A stretch of DNA of 64,000 nt from M55B118 sp964501715. GTDB lineage: Bacteria > Bacillota_I > Bacilli_A > Izemoplasmatales > Izemoplasmataceae. Below are positions 23,489-32,078 of the stretch, in pieces. The translations under genes were made by a program, and so were the position numbers. Within the stretch, counting starts at the first letter, position 1, and every line of letters starts with the position of its first letter. The notes beneath the pieces are model-generated. The model did not search any database and had not been told where the DNA came from. It saw only the letters and a program-made list of their open reading frames with translations. The DNA lies in contig CAZCTR010000004.1 in assembly GCA_964501715.1 (NCBI GenBank), positions 28,839 through 92,838 on the forward strand, written 5' to 3'.

Positions 23489-25846
23489 TTATTCGCTGTC
23501 GAACTCGTCCTCGATCGGCGGGAAAGTCCTTCGTTCGAAGAGTTCGAGCATGGTGTTCAAGGCGTTGAGGTGATGATCGTGGTCGGCATTGAAGGTGACA
23601 TCATCCTGGATGGTCTCGATGGTGTGGATGGAGTGGTTGATGTTGTTGAAGAGTCGTCCATAGCTTTGTGAAGCGAATGTTCCGATGGCTTCGTAGAGAT
23701 CTTCGGGCATCCTCTCGAAATCCAGTTCACCGTCTTGGCTTATGGTGTCCTGTTTCGCTTTCTCCACACGCATTTCACTGTAGAGGGCGACCTGCTCGAC
23801 GGTCGGCATGCTCGAATCGTTCTCGCTCGCCTCTTCATAGGTGTTCTCCGCGTTATCGAATGCGGCGCTTGGCTTATCGAAATTCTCACCTTTCTCGGCG
23901 CGGATCATGTGGATGCCGAACTGGGTGGTGGTGAGGCTGCTCGCATAGAGTTCCTCAAGGTCGCGGTTCTCGGGGGTGTTGTAGTCTTCATAGAGATCCT
24001 GAAGCGCTCTGACGAACTCTTCGACATAGCCTTCGGTGTTGTTGTAGTTAAGGTTCTCTTCCTGCTGTGGTTGTTGGCCGGGTTGTTGGGGCTGTCCTGT
24101 GCTCACCGCGAGGTTCTCGTATTTGAGGATGATGCCTTCGGCCTTGTATTGCGCCCATATGCTGTAGTCATCATCGTCCTCGTCAGTGATGCGGGATGCC
24201 CGTTTATATTCATCCACGACATCTCTCAAGGTGTCGCCATCATCGATGGCGTCCTGGATGTCGTTTTCCAAGGATGCTTTCAAGGCGTCGAAGTCGGCTT
24301 GCTCAGAGGGGCTCATGGCTTCATAGTATTCGTTGAAGTCATCAGGATTGAAATTCTCGTCCATGTCCACGAAGATGAGCAGCTGGTCGGCTTTCAAGCT
24401 GAAGTAGTTGTTGTACTGTTCTTCAACGTAGTCCATGACTTTCTCGAAATCGCTCTCGTCATAGAGATAGTCATTGCGGATTGCCTCGACAACGAGGGTG
24501 TTGAAATAGTCCTCTTCCCCGGCAAGGCCGTAAGCCTGGAACAGGAATTCGTTCCAATTCATGTCTTCGGGAGAGAATCCGTATTGCTGGTAGGCGCCTC
24601 TGTTGAAGGCGGANNNNNNNNNNNNNNNNNNNNNNNNNNNNNNNNNNNNNNNNNNNNNNNNNNNNNNNNNNNNNNNNNNNNNNNNNNNNNNNNNNNNNNN
24701 NNNNNNNNNNNNNAGGTTCTGCATGACCTGGTTGACTTGCTGTTCCCCTACAAGGTTCTCGACATAATCGGCTTTGAGCTCATCGAGCGTTTCCTCATCC
24801 AGATCCTCGAACGGAGTGACTTCATCACGTTCAAGCACATAGAACATGAAACGGTAATCACCAATGGTGCGGGATTGACGCGAATGGGTCTGTTCCGCCT
24901 CGGGCATGGTCTTGTAGAGGTGATCGCTAAGTTCAAGGATGTTGTTTCCGCCTCGTCCTTCTCCGGCTTTCTGCATGTCGTACTGATTGAACATCAGAGG
25001 ATCGCGCTCAAGGTCGACTAGGTCTTCAATGGTCGCATCCTCAGGGAGCGCTTCTCTATAAGGATAGATGAAGTTGTACATTTCGATGAAGTGAGACAGG
25101 GCCTCTTCATCGGTGAGGGCATCCGTGTTATCCTCGTCGAAATCGTCGCTCGCGACATCCTCGATCGGGATGTCGTCATTGGCACTCGGGTCATAAAGAC
25201 CGAGCCCTCCTTCGAAATTGGGGACGAGGTTGAAGTGGTTCAGGACATTCCTTACGTCCGTAGAGCCGCTGAACCTGAGCATGATGGCTTGCAAGTCACC
25301 TTGCTCGTAGTCCTCGTAATAGCTCTCCAGATCGCTTTCGCTGATTGCGAAGTCGCCATCCTCATCTAAATACGCGTCACGCGTATAATGCTCCTTGGCG
25401 ATGTTGACGCGCATGAACATTTCAACGCTTTCTTCGTCATCAGGGTCGTGGCCGTTCATGACCAGCGTGTCCCTGTAGTTTTGTTCAAGGTCCTCTTTCT
25501 CCCTTGCGCTCAACTCGTTGATTTCATCGTCATCGGTGGTGCCGTACGTCATCTCTTTGATCTTCTCGTCGATCTCGGAGGGTTCGACGTCATCGATGTA
25601 ATCGCTCAGAAGTTGGCGGTCGATGTAGTTTTGGAAGTGCGAGAGGCCATCCATCACTTTGATGCGTTCATAGAGTTCCTGGTTCGTGACATCATGACCG
25701 TTATAGCTCATGAACACGCCGTCCTTGTTGGACAAGGCGGGCGTAGAGTCGTCGTTTTGAATGGCGTTGCACGCCACTGACAGGACGATGATTAATACGA
25801 TGATGCTTAGGACAATCGCGCCCCTTTTGATTAGTTTAGGGTCCAT
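23489..25846 (-). CDS. Large acidic lipoprotein, SurA/PrsA foldase-like (contains assembly gap)
   Basis: About 785 residues as scaffolded. The N terminus is a lipoprotein signal (basic KLIKRG, hydrophobic core, LSVAC lipobox near residue 26). A SurA_N-like segment follows (GVFMSYNGHDVTNQELYERI near 43-62), and a later stretch TTTQFGIHMIRAEKG resembles the end of a parvulin-type PPIase domain. The protein is very rich in Asp and Glu. 100 N bases at 24614-24713 interrupt it; both sides are open in the same frame at that length, which may be chance. Start at 25846 follows AGGAGTGATA. It probably folds or escorts exported proteins; weak similarity means this is inference, and a substrate-binding lipoprotein is an alternative. 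Confidence 0.6.
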   Translation of the reverse strand: MDPKLIKRGAIVLSIIVLIIVLSVACNAIQNDDSTPALSNKDGVFMSYNGHDVTNQELYERIKVMDGLSHFQNYIDRQLLSDYIDDVEPSEIDEKIKEMTYGTTDDDEINELSAREKEDLEQNYRDTLVMNGHDPDDEESVEMFMRVNIAKEHYTRDAYLDEDGDFAISESDLESYYEDYEQGDLQAIMLRFSGSTDVRNVLNHFNLVPNFEGGLGLYDPSANDDIPIEDVASDDFDEDNTDALTDEEALSHFIEMYNFIYPYREALPEDATIEDLVDLERDPLMFNQYDMQKAGEGRGGNNILELSDHLYKTMPEAEQTHSRQSRTIGDYRFMFYVLERDEVTPFEDLDEETLDELKADYVENLVGEQQVNQVMQNXXXXXXXXXXXXXXXXXXXXXXXXXXXXXXXXXXSAFNRGAYQQYGFSPEDMNWNEFLFQAYGLAGEEDYFNTLVVEAIRNDYLYDESDFEKVMDYVEEQYNNYFSLKADQLLIFVDMDENFNPDDFNEYYEAMSPSEQADFDALKASLENDIQDAIDDGDTLRDVVDEYKRASRITDEDDDDYSIWAQYKAEGIILKYENLAVSTGQPQQPGQQPQQEENLNYNNTEGYVEEFVRALQDLYEDYNTPENRDLEELYASSLTTTQFGIHMIRAEKGENFDKPSAAFDNAENTYEEASENDSSMPTVEQVALYSEMRVEKAKQDTISQDGELDFERMPEDLYEAIGTFASQSYGRLFNNINHSIHTIETIQDDVTFNADHDHHLNALNTMLELFERRTFPPIEDEFDSE
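24614..24713. other. Assembly gap of exactly 100 N
   Basis: A conventional scaffold gap of unknown real length inside the foldase-like gene. Missing or collapsed repeat sequence may lie here. Confidence 0.99.
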
Positions 25847-25874
25847 AAATGTATCACTCCTTGTATAATTACGC

Positions 25875-25880
25875 ATTATA
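25875..25880 (-). promoter_or_regulatory. -10 element of the foldase-like gene
   Basis: TATAAT on the minus strand, 28 bases before the start codon at 25846; the -35 region is AT-rich and not a clear match. Confidence 0.45.
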
Positions 25881-25912
25881 TATACTACCACTAATCATTT
25901 TTAAACACAATA

Positions 25913-25934
25913 TAAAAATACCGCATCTTGCGGT
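25913..25934 (-). terminator. Small hairpin with U-run, minus strand
   Basis: ACCGCA / TGCGGT stem followed on the minus strand by ATTTTTA, in the divergent gap between the foldase-like gene and walJ. It lies upstream of the foldase -10, so it may block antisense or readthrough transcripts rather than attenuate the gene. Confidence 0.35.
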
Positions 25935-25975
25935 GTTATGAATGTAAGAGAGGGGGATTTGACGATGTTCTTAAA

Positions 25976-26003
25976 TTGCATTCATGCATACATGGTGTAT
26001 AAT
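25976..26003 (+). promoter_or_regulatory. Promoter of the walJ-like gene
   Basis: TTGCAT (25976-25981), 16-base spacer, TATAAT (25998-26003). Its position inside the longest open frame supports the downstream start at 26028. Confidence 0.65.
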
Positions 26004-26027
26004 GAAAAGGAATTGGAGTTGATGGAC

Positions 26028-26813
26028 ATGGAAGTGACAGTGCTCGCAAGCGGATCGAAAGGCAATGCGACCCACATAAAGACGCAACACGGTGTGTTCC
26101 TGATCGATGCCGGCATATCCTATAAGCAACTCATCTTGCGCATGCATCAAAGAGGCCTTTCGGATGCGCTAGACGGTGTGTTTCTCACCCATGAGCACAG
26201 CGACCATACAAAGGGGCTTTTCCAACTGCTCAAGCAGACCGGGATCCCCCTGTACGCCTTCCGGACCACCTACGAGGCGACCAGCAGGAAAAAACGCGCC
26301 CTGCCCGACGCGCACACCCACATCGACATACCTGGGTTCGGCTCGATGGCTCTGGGCGGGCTTAAGATCACGATGGTGCGCACTTCGCATGACGCCGCTC
26401 ACAGTCTGGGTTTCGTCTTCGAGGAAAACGGAAAGCGCCTCGTCTATCTGACGGACACAGGCTTCTTGGATGAACGGCATTTTCCACTGCTTGAAAACGC
26501 GGACATGTATGTCTTCGAATCGAACTACGACGTCTCCATGCTTTATGAGTCCGAACGTCCACACCACCTCAAGCGTAGAATCGATTCTGTCCGGGGGCAC
26601 CTGTCCAACACCGACAGCGCCTATTATCTCAGCCGTCTGATCGGTGAGCGGACCACCCAGATCGTCCTGGCCCATCCGAGCGAGGACTGCAACACGGAAG
26701 CCTGCGCGCTTTCTACATTGAAAGAGGTCTTCACAAGCTATGAGATGGATGTGGACGCGTACGCTGTCCATGTCGCCAAACAACACACCCCGAGCCCCAC
26801 ATTCAAATTGTGA
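26028..26813 (+). CDS. walJ: Metallo-beta-lactamase fold hydrolase, YycJ/WalJ-like
   Basis: 261 residues. The N terminus MEVTVLASGSKGNATHI and the metal motif THEHSDHTKGL near 57-67 are characteristic of WalJ (YycJ), an MBL-fold exonuclease-like protein of Bacillota that is often with the WalRK two-component genes. Further ligands are in TSHDAAHSLGF near 121-131, LTDTGFLDE near 142-150 and LAHPSEDCN near 215-223. Here walRK is absent; the next gene overlaps slightly and encodes a choline-kinase-like protein. Start at 26028 is 9 bases after GGAG; a start two codons earlier is too close. Confidence 0.87.
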   Translation: MEVTVLASGSKGNATHIKTQHGVFLIDAGISYKQLILRMHQRGLSDALDGVFLTHEHSDHTKGLFQLLKQTGIPLYAFRTTYEATSRKKRALPDAHTHIDIPGFGSMALGGLKITMVRTSHDAAHSLGFVFEENGKRLVYLTDTGFLDERHFPLLENADMYVFESNYDVSMLYESERPHHLKRRIDSVRGHLSNTDSAYYLSRLIGERTTQIVLAHPSEDCNTEACALSTLKEVFTSYEMDVDAYAVHVAKQHTPSPTFKL

Positions 26814-26830
26814 AAAGAGAGGAAGATTCC

Positions 26831-27700
26831 ATGGACCATGTCACACTGATCAAAGAGACCTGTGCAAAGGTGTTCGACGTTTCCAAAGCTGAAGTGACTT
26901 TGAAAACCCGCCTCATGGGTGGTATGTCGAACTATACCTATGTCATTTTAGTTGCAGGAGAGGAGTACACTTTCAGAGTGCCCGGAAAAAACGCCGACAA
27001 ATTTGTCGACCGGGATGTCGAGGCCCATCACATTGAACTTGAGCGTCAACTCGGCCTCAACAACGAGACGGTCTATCTCGATCCTGAGAGCGGCATCAAG
27101 ATCGCGAAATACATCGAAGGCGTGCCCCTGCACGAGAAAAAACCACTGGACTATCTCGAGGAGGCCGCAAGCGTGCTACGCACAATCCATGAAAGTGGCA
27201 TCGAATCAAAATACGACTATGCACCCTTCGACCGGTTGGAACATTACGAAGGCCATCTTGAGGCTTTCGACTATGAACACGAAGCACGGTATTTCGAACT
27301 GAAAGCGTCCTTGAAGGCCCACAAGCCCTTCCTCGACGGATTCAAGAAAACCTTCACCCATGGGGACGCCCAGGTGAGCAACTTCGTCGTCCGCGAGGAT
27401 GAAGTCCGCCTCATGGACTGGGAATTCACAGGCAACAACGACCCCTACTATGACATCGCCTGTTACGGAAACAACGATTTCGACCATGCCGTTGCGCTGC
27501 TTCCTGTCTATTTGCAGCGCACACCAAAATTCGAGGACTACAAACGGCTATACTTGTGGCGGACGTATCAATGTCTGCAATGGCACAATGTCGCGCTTTA
27601 CAAGGACAAGATAGGCTTGAGCGAGGAACTTCAGGTAAACTTTGACTATGTCGCCAAGCTATATTTGCAAAAAGCGGAGGCGCTCCTGGCCAAATTGTAA
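26831..27700 (+). CDS. Choline/ethanolamine kinase family phosphotransferase
   Basis: 289 residues, protein-kinase-like fold. Nucleotide loop GGMSNYTYVI near 28-37, then the catalytic FTHGDAQVSNFVV near 171-183 (HGDxxxxN) and the metal-binding LMDWEFTGNNDPYYDIACY near 190-208. It belongs to the LicA/choline kinase branch, which phosphorylates choline, ethanolamine or a sugar-linked amine. No LicBC genes are near, so the substrate is open. Start at 26831 follows AGAGGAAG; an earlier GTG overlaps walJ. It shares the walJ operon and ends at a terminator. Confidence 0.8.
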   Translation: MDHVTLIKETCAKVFDVSKAEVTLKTRLMGGMSNYTYVILVAGEEYTFRVPGKNADKFVDRDVEAHHIELERQLGLNNETVYLDPESGIKIAKYIEGVPLHEKKPLDYLEEAASVLRTIHESGIESKYDYAPFDRLEHYEGHLEAFDYEHEARYFELKASLKAHKPFLDGFKKTFTHGDAQVSNFVVREDEVRLMDWEFTGNNDPYYDIACYGNNDFDHAVALLPVYLQRTPKFEDYKRLYLWRTYQCLQWHNVALYKDKIGLSEELQVNFDYVAKLYLQKAEALLAKL

Positions 27701-27724
27701 TGCTTAAGACGATTTTCCAAATAG

Positions 27725-27761
27725 AAGAAAACACTTTTGATGTAAGTGTTTTCTTTTTTTA
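27725..27761 (+). terminator. Terminator after the kinase gene
   Basis: AAGAAAACACTT / AAGTGTTTTCTT stem, 7-base loop, then T-run. Confidence 0.85.
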
Positions 27762-27777
27762 AAAACCCACTATGACG

Positions 27778-27806
27778 TTGTTAAAATAAAGTGAATATTG
27801 TATAAT
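27778..27806 (+). promoter_or_regulatory. Promoter of PFOR gene
   Basis: TTGTTA (27778-27783), 17-base spacer, TATAAT (27801-27806), 51 bases before the start codon. Confidence 0.7.
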
Positions 27807-27857
27807 TGACTTGTATGACAAAACGACATCATCAAATATCAATTGGAGGTAGTTGCG

Positions 27858-30800
27858 ATGGCGACTAAAAAACAATTTCAGTCCATGGACGGCAACCAGG
27901 CGGCGGCACACGCAGCCTACGCGTTCACCGAAGTAGCGGGCATTTATCCGATCACCCCGTCTTCACCTATGGCTGAACACACCGACCTTTGGGCATCACA
28001 AGGCAAGAAGAACTTGTTCGGCATGCCTGTCAAGGTCATCGAAATGCAATCGGAAGCGGGAGCTGCCGGTACCGTTCACGGCTCACTGCAAGCCGGTGCG
28101 CTCACCACGACTTACACCGCATCCCAAGGGCTTCTTCTGAAGCTCCCCAACATGTATAAAATAGCGGGGGAACTGCTCCCCGGAGTCATCCATGTCGCTT
28201 CGAGGAGCCTTGCTGTACAGGCGCTCTCGATCTTCGGCGACCATCAGGATGTCATGGCGACGCGTCAAAGCGGATTCGCTCTGCTCGCATCAGGGTCCGT
28301 GCAACAGTCAATGGACCTCGCGGGGGTGGCCCATCTTGCGGCCATCAAATCCAGCATTCCGTTCGTGCATTTCTTCGACGGTTTCCGTACCTCGAACGAG
28401 GTCAACAAGATCGAAGTGATGGACTACAGCGTCTATGACCGTCTTATCGACCGCGACGCGGTACGCGCCTTCAAGAAGCGTGGCCTCAATTCCGCGAATC
28501 CCGTGACCCGCGGCAGCGCTCAGAACGACGATGTGTACATGCAGAACCGTGAAGTCCAGGACAAGTACTACGAAGCTGTCCCCGACATCGTCGCGCACTA
28601 TCTTGAGGAGATCTCCAAAGAGACTGGCCGTGACTATGCACCGTTCACCTATTATGGCGATGAAGACGCTGAAGATGTCGTCGTCGCGATGGGCTCCGTC
28701 ACGGAGACCGTCCGCGAGACTGTCGATTATCTCAGGGACAAAGAAGGCCGTAAAGTCGGATTGCTCACCGTGCATCTTTACCGTCCTTTCAGCGAAAAAT
28801 ACTTCTTCAAGGCTATGCCGGACACTGTGAAACGCATCACTGTCCTTGATAGGACGAAAGAAAGCGGATCGAACGGCGAGCCGCTCTATCTCGATGTACG
28901 CAACGTCTACTATGAAAAAGAGGACGCCCCCACGATTCTCGGCGGCCGCTACGGACTCTCAAGCAAGGACACGACACCCGCCCAGATCAAAGCGGTATAC
29001 GACAATCTCCAAGGCGAACAGAGGAACCGTTTCACCATCGGCATCAACGATGACGTGAACCACACCTCGCTTGAAGTGCCCGAGGAGATTTCCACCATCG
29101 ACAAGACGACGACCGAACTGCTCTTCTACGGATTCGGCAGCGACGGTACCGTCGGCGCGTCCAAGAACACCATCAAGATCATCGGCGAGAACACCGACAT
29201 GTACGGTCAGGCCTACGCCGCTTACGATTCACGTAAGTCCGGCGGGGTCACCCGCATGCATCTACGCTTCAGTGAAAAACCAATCCGAAGCACCTATCTC
29301 GTCAACCATCCACACTTCGTGAGCTGCTCGAAGGATTCCTACCTGGAAATCTATGACATGCTGAGCGGCATGCGCAAAGGTGGCACCTTCCTGCTCAACA
29401 CGGTCCGTCCGAAAGACGAGATCGAGGAACTCCTTCCTAACAAGGTGAAGCGTCAGCTCGCCGAAAAAGATGCGAAACTCTATATCATCAACGCCGTCAA
29501 GCTCGCCGAGGAAATCGGTCTTGGAGAACGCATCAACACCATCATGCAATCGGCTTTCTTCGCCCTCAACGAACACATCATGCCTTATGAAGAGGCGCAG
29601 AAGCTGATGAAGGAATACACCGAAAAAGCTTACGGCCGCAAAGGCCGCGACATCGTCGAGAAGAACTTCCAAGCCATCGAAAAAGGTAAAGAAGGACTTG
29701 TCGAGGTCGAAGTCAAGGATTCCTGGAAGTCACTGAAAGATGATAAGAAGGATTCTGACAGCGCCAAGCCGAGCTATGTCAAGGACATAGCCGAACCCAT
29801 CAACCAGCTTGAAGGCTACAACCTTCCAACCTCCGCATTCGAAGACTATGCGGACGGCACGATGGAAAACGGAAGCACCTATTATGAGAAACGCGGCATC
29901 GCCAACTACGTGCCGAAGTGGAATGCAGACACTTGCATCCAATGTAACCAATGCGCTTTCGCCTGCCCCCACGCGGTCATCCGTCCTTTCCTTCTCACCG
30001 ACGAGGAGATGGAGAACGCCCCTGAAGGCATCCAGACCCTCGACGCCCGAGGAAAAGGCATTGACGACCTTCAGTACAAGATTCAGATCTCCACACTCGA
30101 CTGCACCGGTTGCGGCGTCTGCGTAAGTGTCTGCCCAACCAACCCGAAATCCCTCGAGATGGAGCCCATCGGCGACGCGATCGAACGTGGCGAAGTCGAA
30201 AACGCGAGATATCTCTATGAGGAAGTCTCTCCGAAAGACAACCTTGTCAAGAAAACCAACGCAAAGAACAGCCAGTTCGCGAAACCGCTCTTCGAATACC
30301 ATGGCGCTTGCGCCGGTTGCGGGGAGACAGCTTATGTCAAGCTCGTCACCCAACTCTTCGGTGACCGCATGATGATCGCCAACGCGACAGGATGCTCATC
30401 GATTTACGGCGGGTCCTATCCTGCGACCCCTTACACCACCAATGACGACGGCCGCGGTCCGGCATGGGCCAACAGCCTTTTCGAGGATAACGCGGAATTC
30501 GGTTTCGGCATGCGCCACGGTCTTGAGACCATGCGCGATCGTCTACACTTCATTGTTGAAGAGAACAAGGACGAACTCCCCAAAGAGGCGGCTGACCTTT
30601 TCGAAAGCTGGAAAGAGAACCGTGACGACGGAGACAAGACTCTCGAGATCTCCAAACAGCTCCGTCCGATCCTTGATGAGATGGATGGCAAGCTCGGAGA
30701 AGAACTCCGTGAGCTCGCACCCTACATCGTCAAGCAATCGAACTGGATCATCGGCGGCGACGGTTGGGCTTACGACATCGGTTACGGCGGAGTTGACCAT

Positions 30801-31409
30801 GTCATAGCGAGCGGCGAAGATGTCAACATCCTCGTGCTCGACACCCAGGTCTATTCCAACACCGGCGGACAGTCATCCAAAGCGGCCGGGAAAGGGTCCA
30901 TCGCGGCGTTCACTGCCGCTGGTAAGTCCGACAACCAAAAGGACCTCGCATCCTTGGCCATGACTTACGGTCATGTCTATGTGGCCCAAGTATCACACGG
31001 CGCCTCCCAACAACAGGTCCTCAAGGCCATGCGTGAGGCGGAATCCTATAACGGACCGAGCATCGTGATTGCTTACAGCCCATGTATCGCCCACAAGATC
31101 GAGGGCGGCCTCACCCATTCCGCAGACCAGGCCAAACTGGCTGTCCAAAGCGGATATTGGCCGACTTTCCGCTTCGATCCGCGTCTGACGGAACAAGGCA
31201 AGAACCCGCTTCAGATTGACGCAAAGCAGCCCAAGTGGGAGAGATATGATGAGTTCCTCATGAACGAGGCCCGGTATTCACAGCTCAAAGACATCAACCC
31301 AGAGAAAGCCGACGAGCTTCTCGAAGCCAACAAGAAAGCGGCCCAACGCCGTTGGAGAATGTACAAACGCTACGAAGCGATGGATTTCTCCGAAGAAGCC
31401 AACGAGTAA
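27858..31409 (+). CDS. nifJ: Pyruvate:ferredoxin (flavodoxin) oxidoreductase
   Basis: 1183 residues, the single-chain form. It oxidises pyruvate and CoA to acetyl-CoA and CO2, reducing ferredoxin. Domain order is complete: N-terminal pyrimidine-binding domain with GIYPITPSSPMAEH near 26-39, the central domains, two bacterial-type [4Fe-4S] sets (CIQCNQCAFACP from C693 and CTGCGVCVSVCP from C749), and the TPP-binding C-terminal part with GDGWAYDIGYGG near 966 and the proximal-cluster cysteine motif CAGCGET. Start at the ATG after GGAGGTAGTTGCG; an in-frame TTG lies within the ribosome site. Monocistronic with its own promoter and terminator. It indicates an anaerobic fermentative metabolism and supplies the ferredoxin used by NfnAB. 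Confidence 0.96.
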   Translation: MATKKQFQSMDGNQAAAHAAYAFTEVAGIYPITPSSPMAEHTDLWASQGKKNLFGMPVKVIEMQSEAGAAGTVHGSLQAGALTTTYTASQGLLLKLPNMYKIAGELLPGVIHVASRSLAVQALSIFGDHQDVMATRQSGFALLASGSVQQSMDLAGVAHLAAIKSSIPFVHFFDGFRTSNEVNKIEVMDYSVYDRLIDRDAVRAFKKRGLNSANPVTRGSAQNDDVYMQNREVQDKYYEAVPDIVAHYLEEISKETGRDYAPFTYYGDEDAEDVVVAMGSVTETVRETVDYLRDKEGRKVGLLTVHLYRPFSEKYFFKAMPDTVKRITVLDRTKESGSNGEPLYLDVRNVYYEKEDAPTILGGRYGLSSKDTTPAQIKAVYDNLQGEQRNRFTIGINDDVNHTSLEVPEEISTIDKTTTELLFYGFGSDGTVGASKNTIKIIGENTDMYGQAYAAYDSRKSGGVTRMHLRFSEKPIRSTYLVNHPHFVSCSKDSYLEIYDMLSGMRKGGTFLLNTVRPKDEIEELLPNKVKRQLAEKDAKLYIINAVKLAEEIGLGERINTIMQSAFFALNEHIMPYEEAQKLMKEYTEKAYGRKGRDIVEKNFQAIEKGKEGLVEVEVKDSWKSLKDDKKDSDSAKPSYVKDIAEPINQLEGYNLPTSAFEDYADGTMENGSTYYEKRGIANYVPKWNADTCIQCNQCAFACPHAVIRPFLLTDEEMENAPEGIQTLDARGKGIDDLQYKIQISTLDCTGCGVCVSVCPTNPKSLEMEPIGDAIERGEVENARYLYEEVSPKDNLVKKTNAKNSQFAKPLFEYHGACAGCGETAYVKLVTQLFGDRMMIANATGCSSIYGGSYPATPYTTNDDGRGPAWANSLFEDNAEFGFGMRHGLETMRDRLHFIVEENKDELPKEAADLFESWKENRDDGDKTLEISKQLRPILDEMDGKLGEELRELAPYIVKQSNWIIGGDGWAYDIGYGGVDHVIASGEDVNILVLDTQVYSNTGGQSSKAAGKGSIAAFTAAGKSDNQKDLASLAMTYGHVYVAQVSHGASQQQVLKAMREAESYNGPSIVIAYSPCIAHKIEGGLTHSADQAKLAVQSGYWPTFRFDPRLTEQGKNPLQIDAKQPKWERYDEFLMNEARYSQLKDINPEKADELLEANKKAAQRRWRMYKRYEAMDFSEEANE

Positions 31410-31416
31410 TAATCAA

Positions 31417-31451
31417 AAGAGGGTGCCAAGCTTTTTGGCCCCTCTTTTTTA
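31417..31451 (+). terminator. Terminator after PFOR gene
   Basis: AAAAGAGGG...GCCAA / TTGGC...CCTCTTTT stem with a one-base mismatch and T-run. Confidence 0.82.
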
Positions 31452-31466
31452 CTTGTCTGGGCATAC

Positions 31467-31495
31467 TTGAATTAAATGGTCCGGGCATGTATAAT
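31467..31495 (+). promoter_or_regulatory. Promoter of the mgtC-like gene
   Basis: TTGAAT (31467-31472), 17-base spacer, TATAAT (31490-31495). Confidence 0.7.
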
Positions 31496-31559
31496 ATAGG
31501 GAAATTCATTGTTCAGACATCCAATGATTAAGCTTACATAGGAAAGGGGCATTCTTTTC

Positions 31560-32048
31560 ATGGGAATGAATCCGGAAGTCAATCTAGTCTATATTTTCCA
31601 GGCGATCGGCCTGACGATCCTTTTTGTCGGCCTGATCGGATTTGAACGCCAACGGCGCAATAAAATAGCGGGTCTCACCACGCACCTCCTCGTCGCTTTG
31701 GGGGCGGTGGGCCTCACCATTGTCCAACAGACCATGGTCCAGGACATGTTCGCCTTCATCGCCGAGAATCCCGAATATGCGGAGAACATCACCTTCCAGC
31801 ACCAGCGTCAGCGGATTGTCGCTCAGATAGTGAGCGGAATCGGCTTTCTCGGCACCGGTGCCATCCTCAAGACCAACGGCTACATCAGCGGTCTCACCAC
31901 CGCTTCGACGCTTTGGATCAGCGCGATCATCGGCATCATTTTCGGTTACGGCATGTTCACCCTCGGCATCACTTTGTCGCTTTCGATCCTTTTCGTGCTC
32001 ACCATCATCAAAAACGTCATCCGTCATAATGTCGAAGACCACAATTAA
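31560..32048 (+). CDS. MgtC/SapB family membrane protein
   Basis: 162 residues, about five transmembrane helices. The MgtC hallmark FVGLIGFERQRRNKIAGLTT spans about 22-41, and the family block VSGIGFLGTGAIL..NGYISGLTTASTLW covers about 92-122. The C-terminal soluble domain of MgtC is lacking, as in the SapB-type short forms. MgtC affects survival under low Mg2+ by acting on ATP synthase or phosphate balance; the short forms are less well understood. GAAAGGGG precedes the start. A rather long leader of about 60 bases follows the promoter, with no structured riboswitch recognisable. Confidence 0.87.
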   Translation: MGMNPEVNLVYIFQAIGLTILFVGLIGFERQRRNKIAGLTTHLLVALGAVGLTIVQQTMVQDMFAFIAENPEYAENITFQHQRQRIVAQIVSGIGFLGTGAILKTNGYISGLTTASTLWISAIIGIIFGYGMFTLGITLSLSILFVLTIIKNVIRHNVEDHN

Positions 32049-32052
32049 ATGA

Positions 32053-32078
32053 AAAAAACCTCCATCCGGAGGTTTTTT
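32053..32078. terminator. Bidirectional terminator between mgtC-like and FAD genes
   Basis: AAAAAACCTCC / GGAGGTTTTTT stem with ATCC loop; overlaps the stop codon of the convergent flavoprotein gene. Confidence 0.88.

Noticed and set aside
23735..25021. 428-codon plus-strand frame opposite the foldase-like gene
   Set aside because: Runs through the 100-N gap and mirrors an Asp/Glu-rich gene, which gives long Val/Ile-rich antisense frames.
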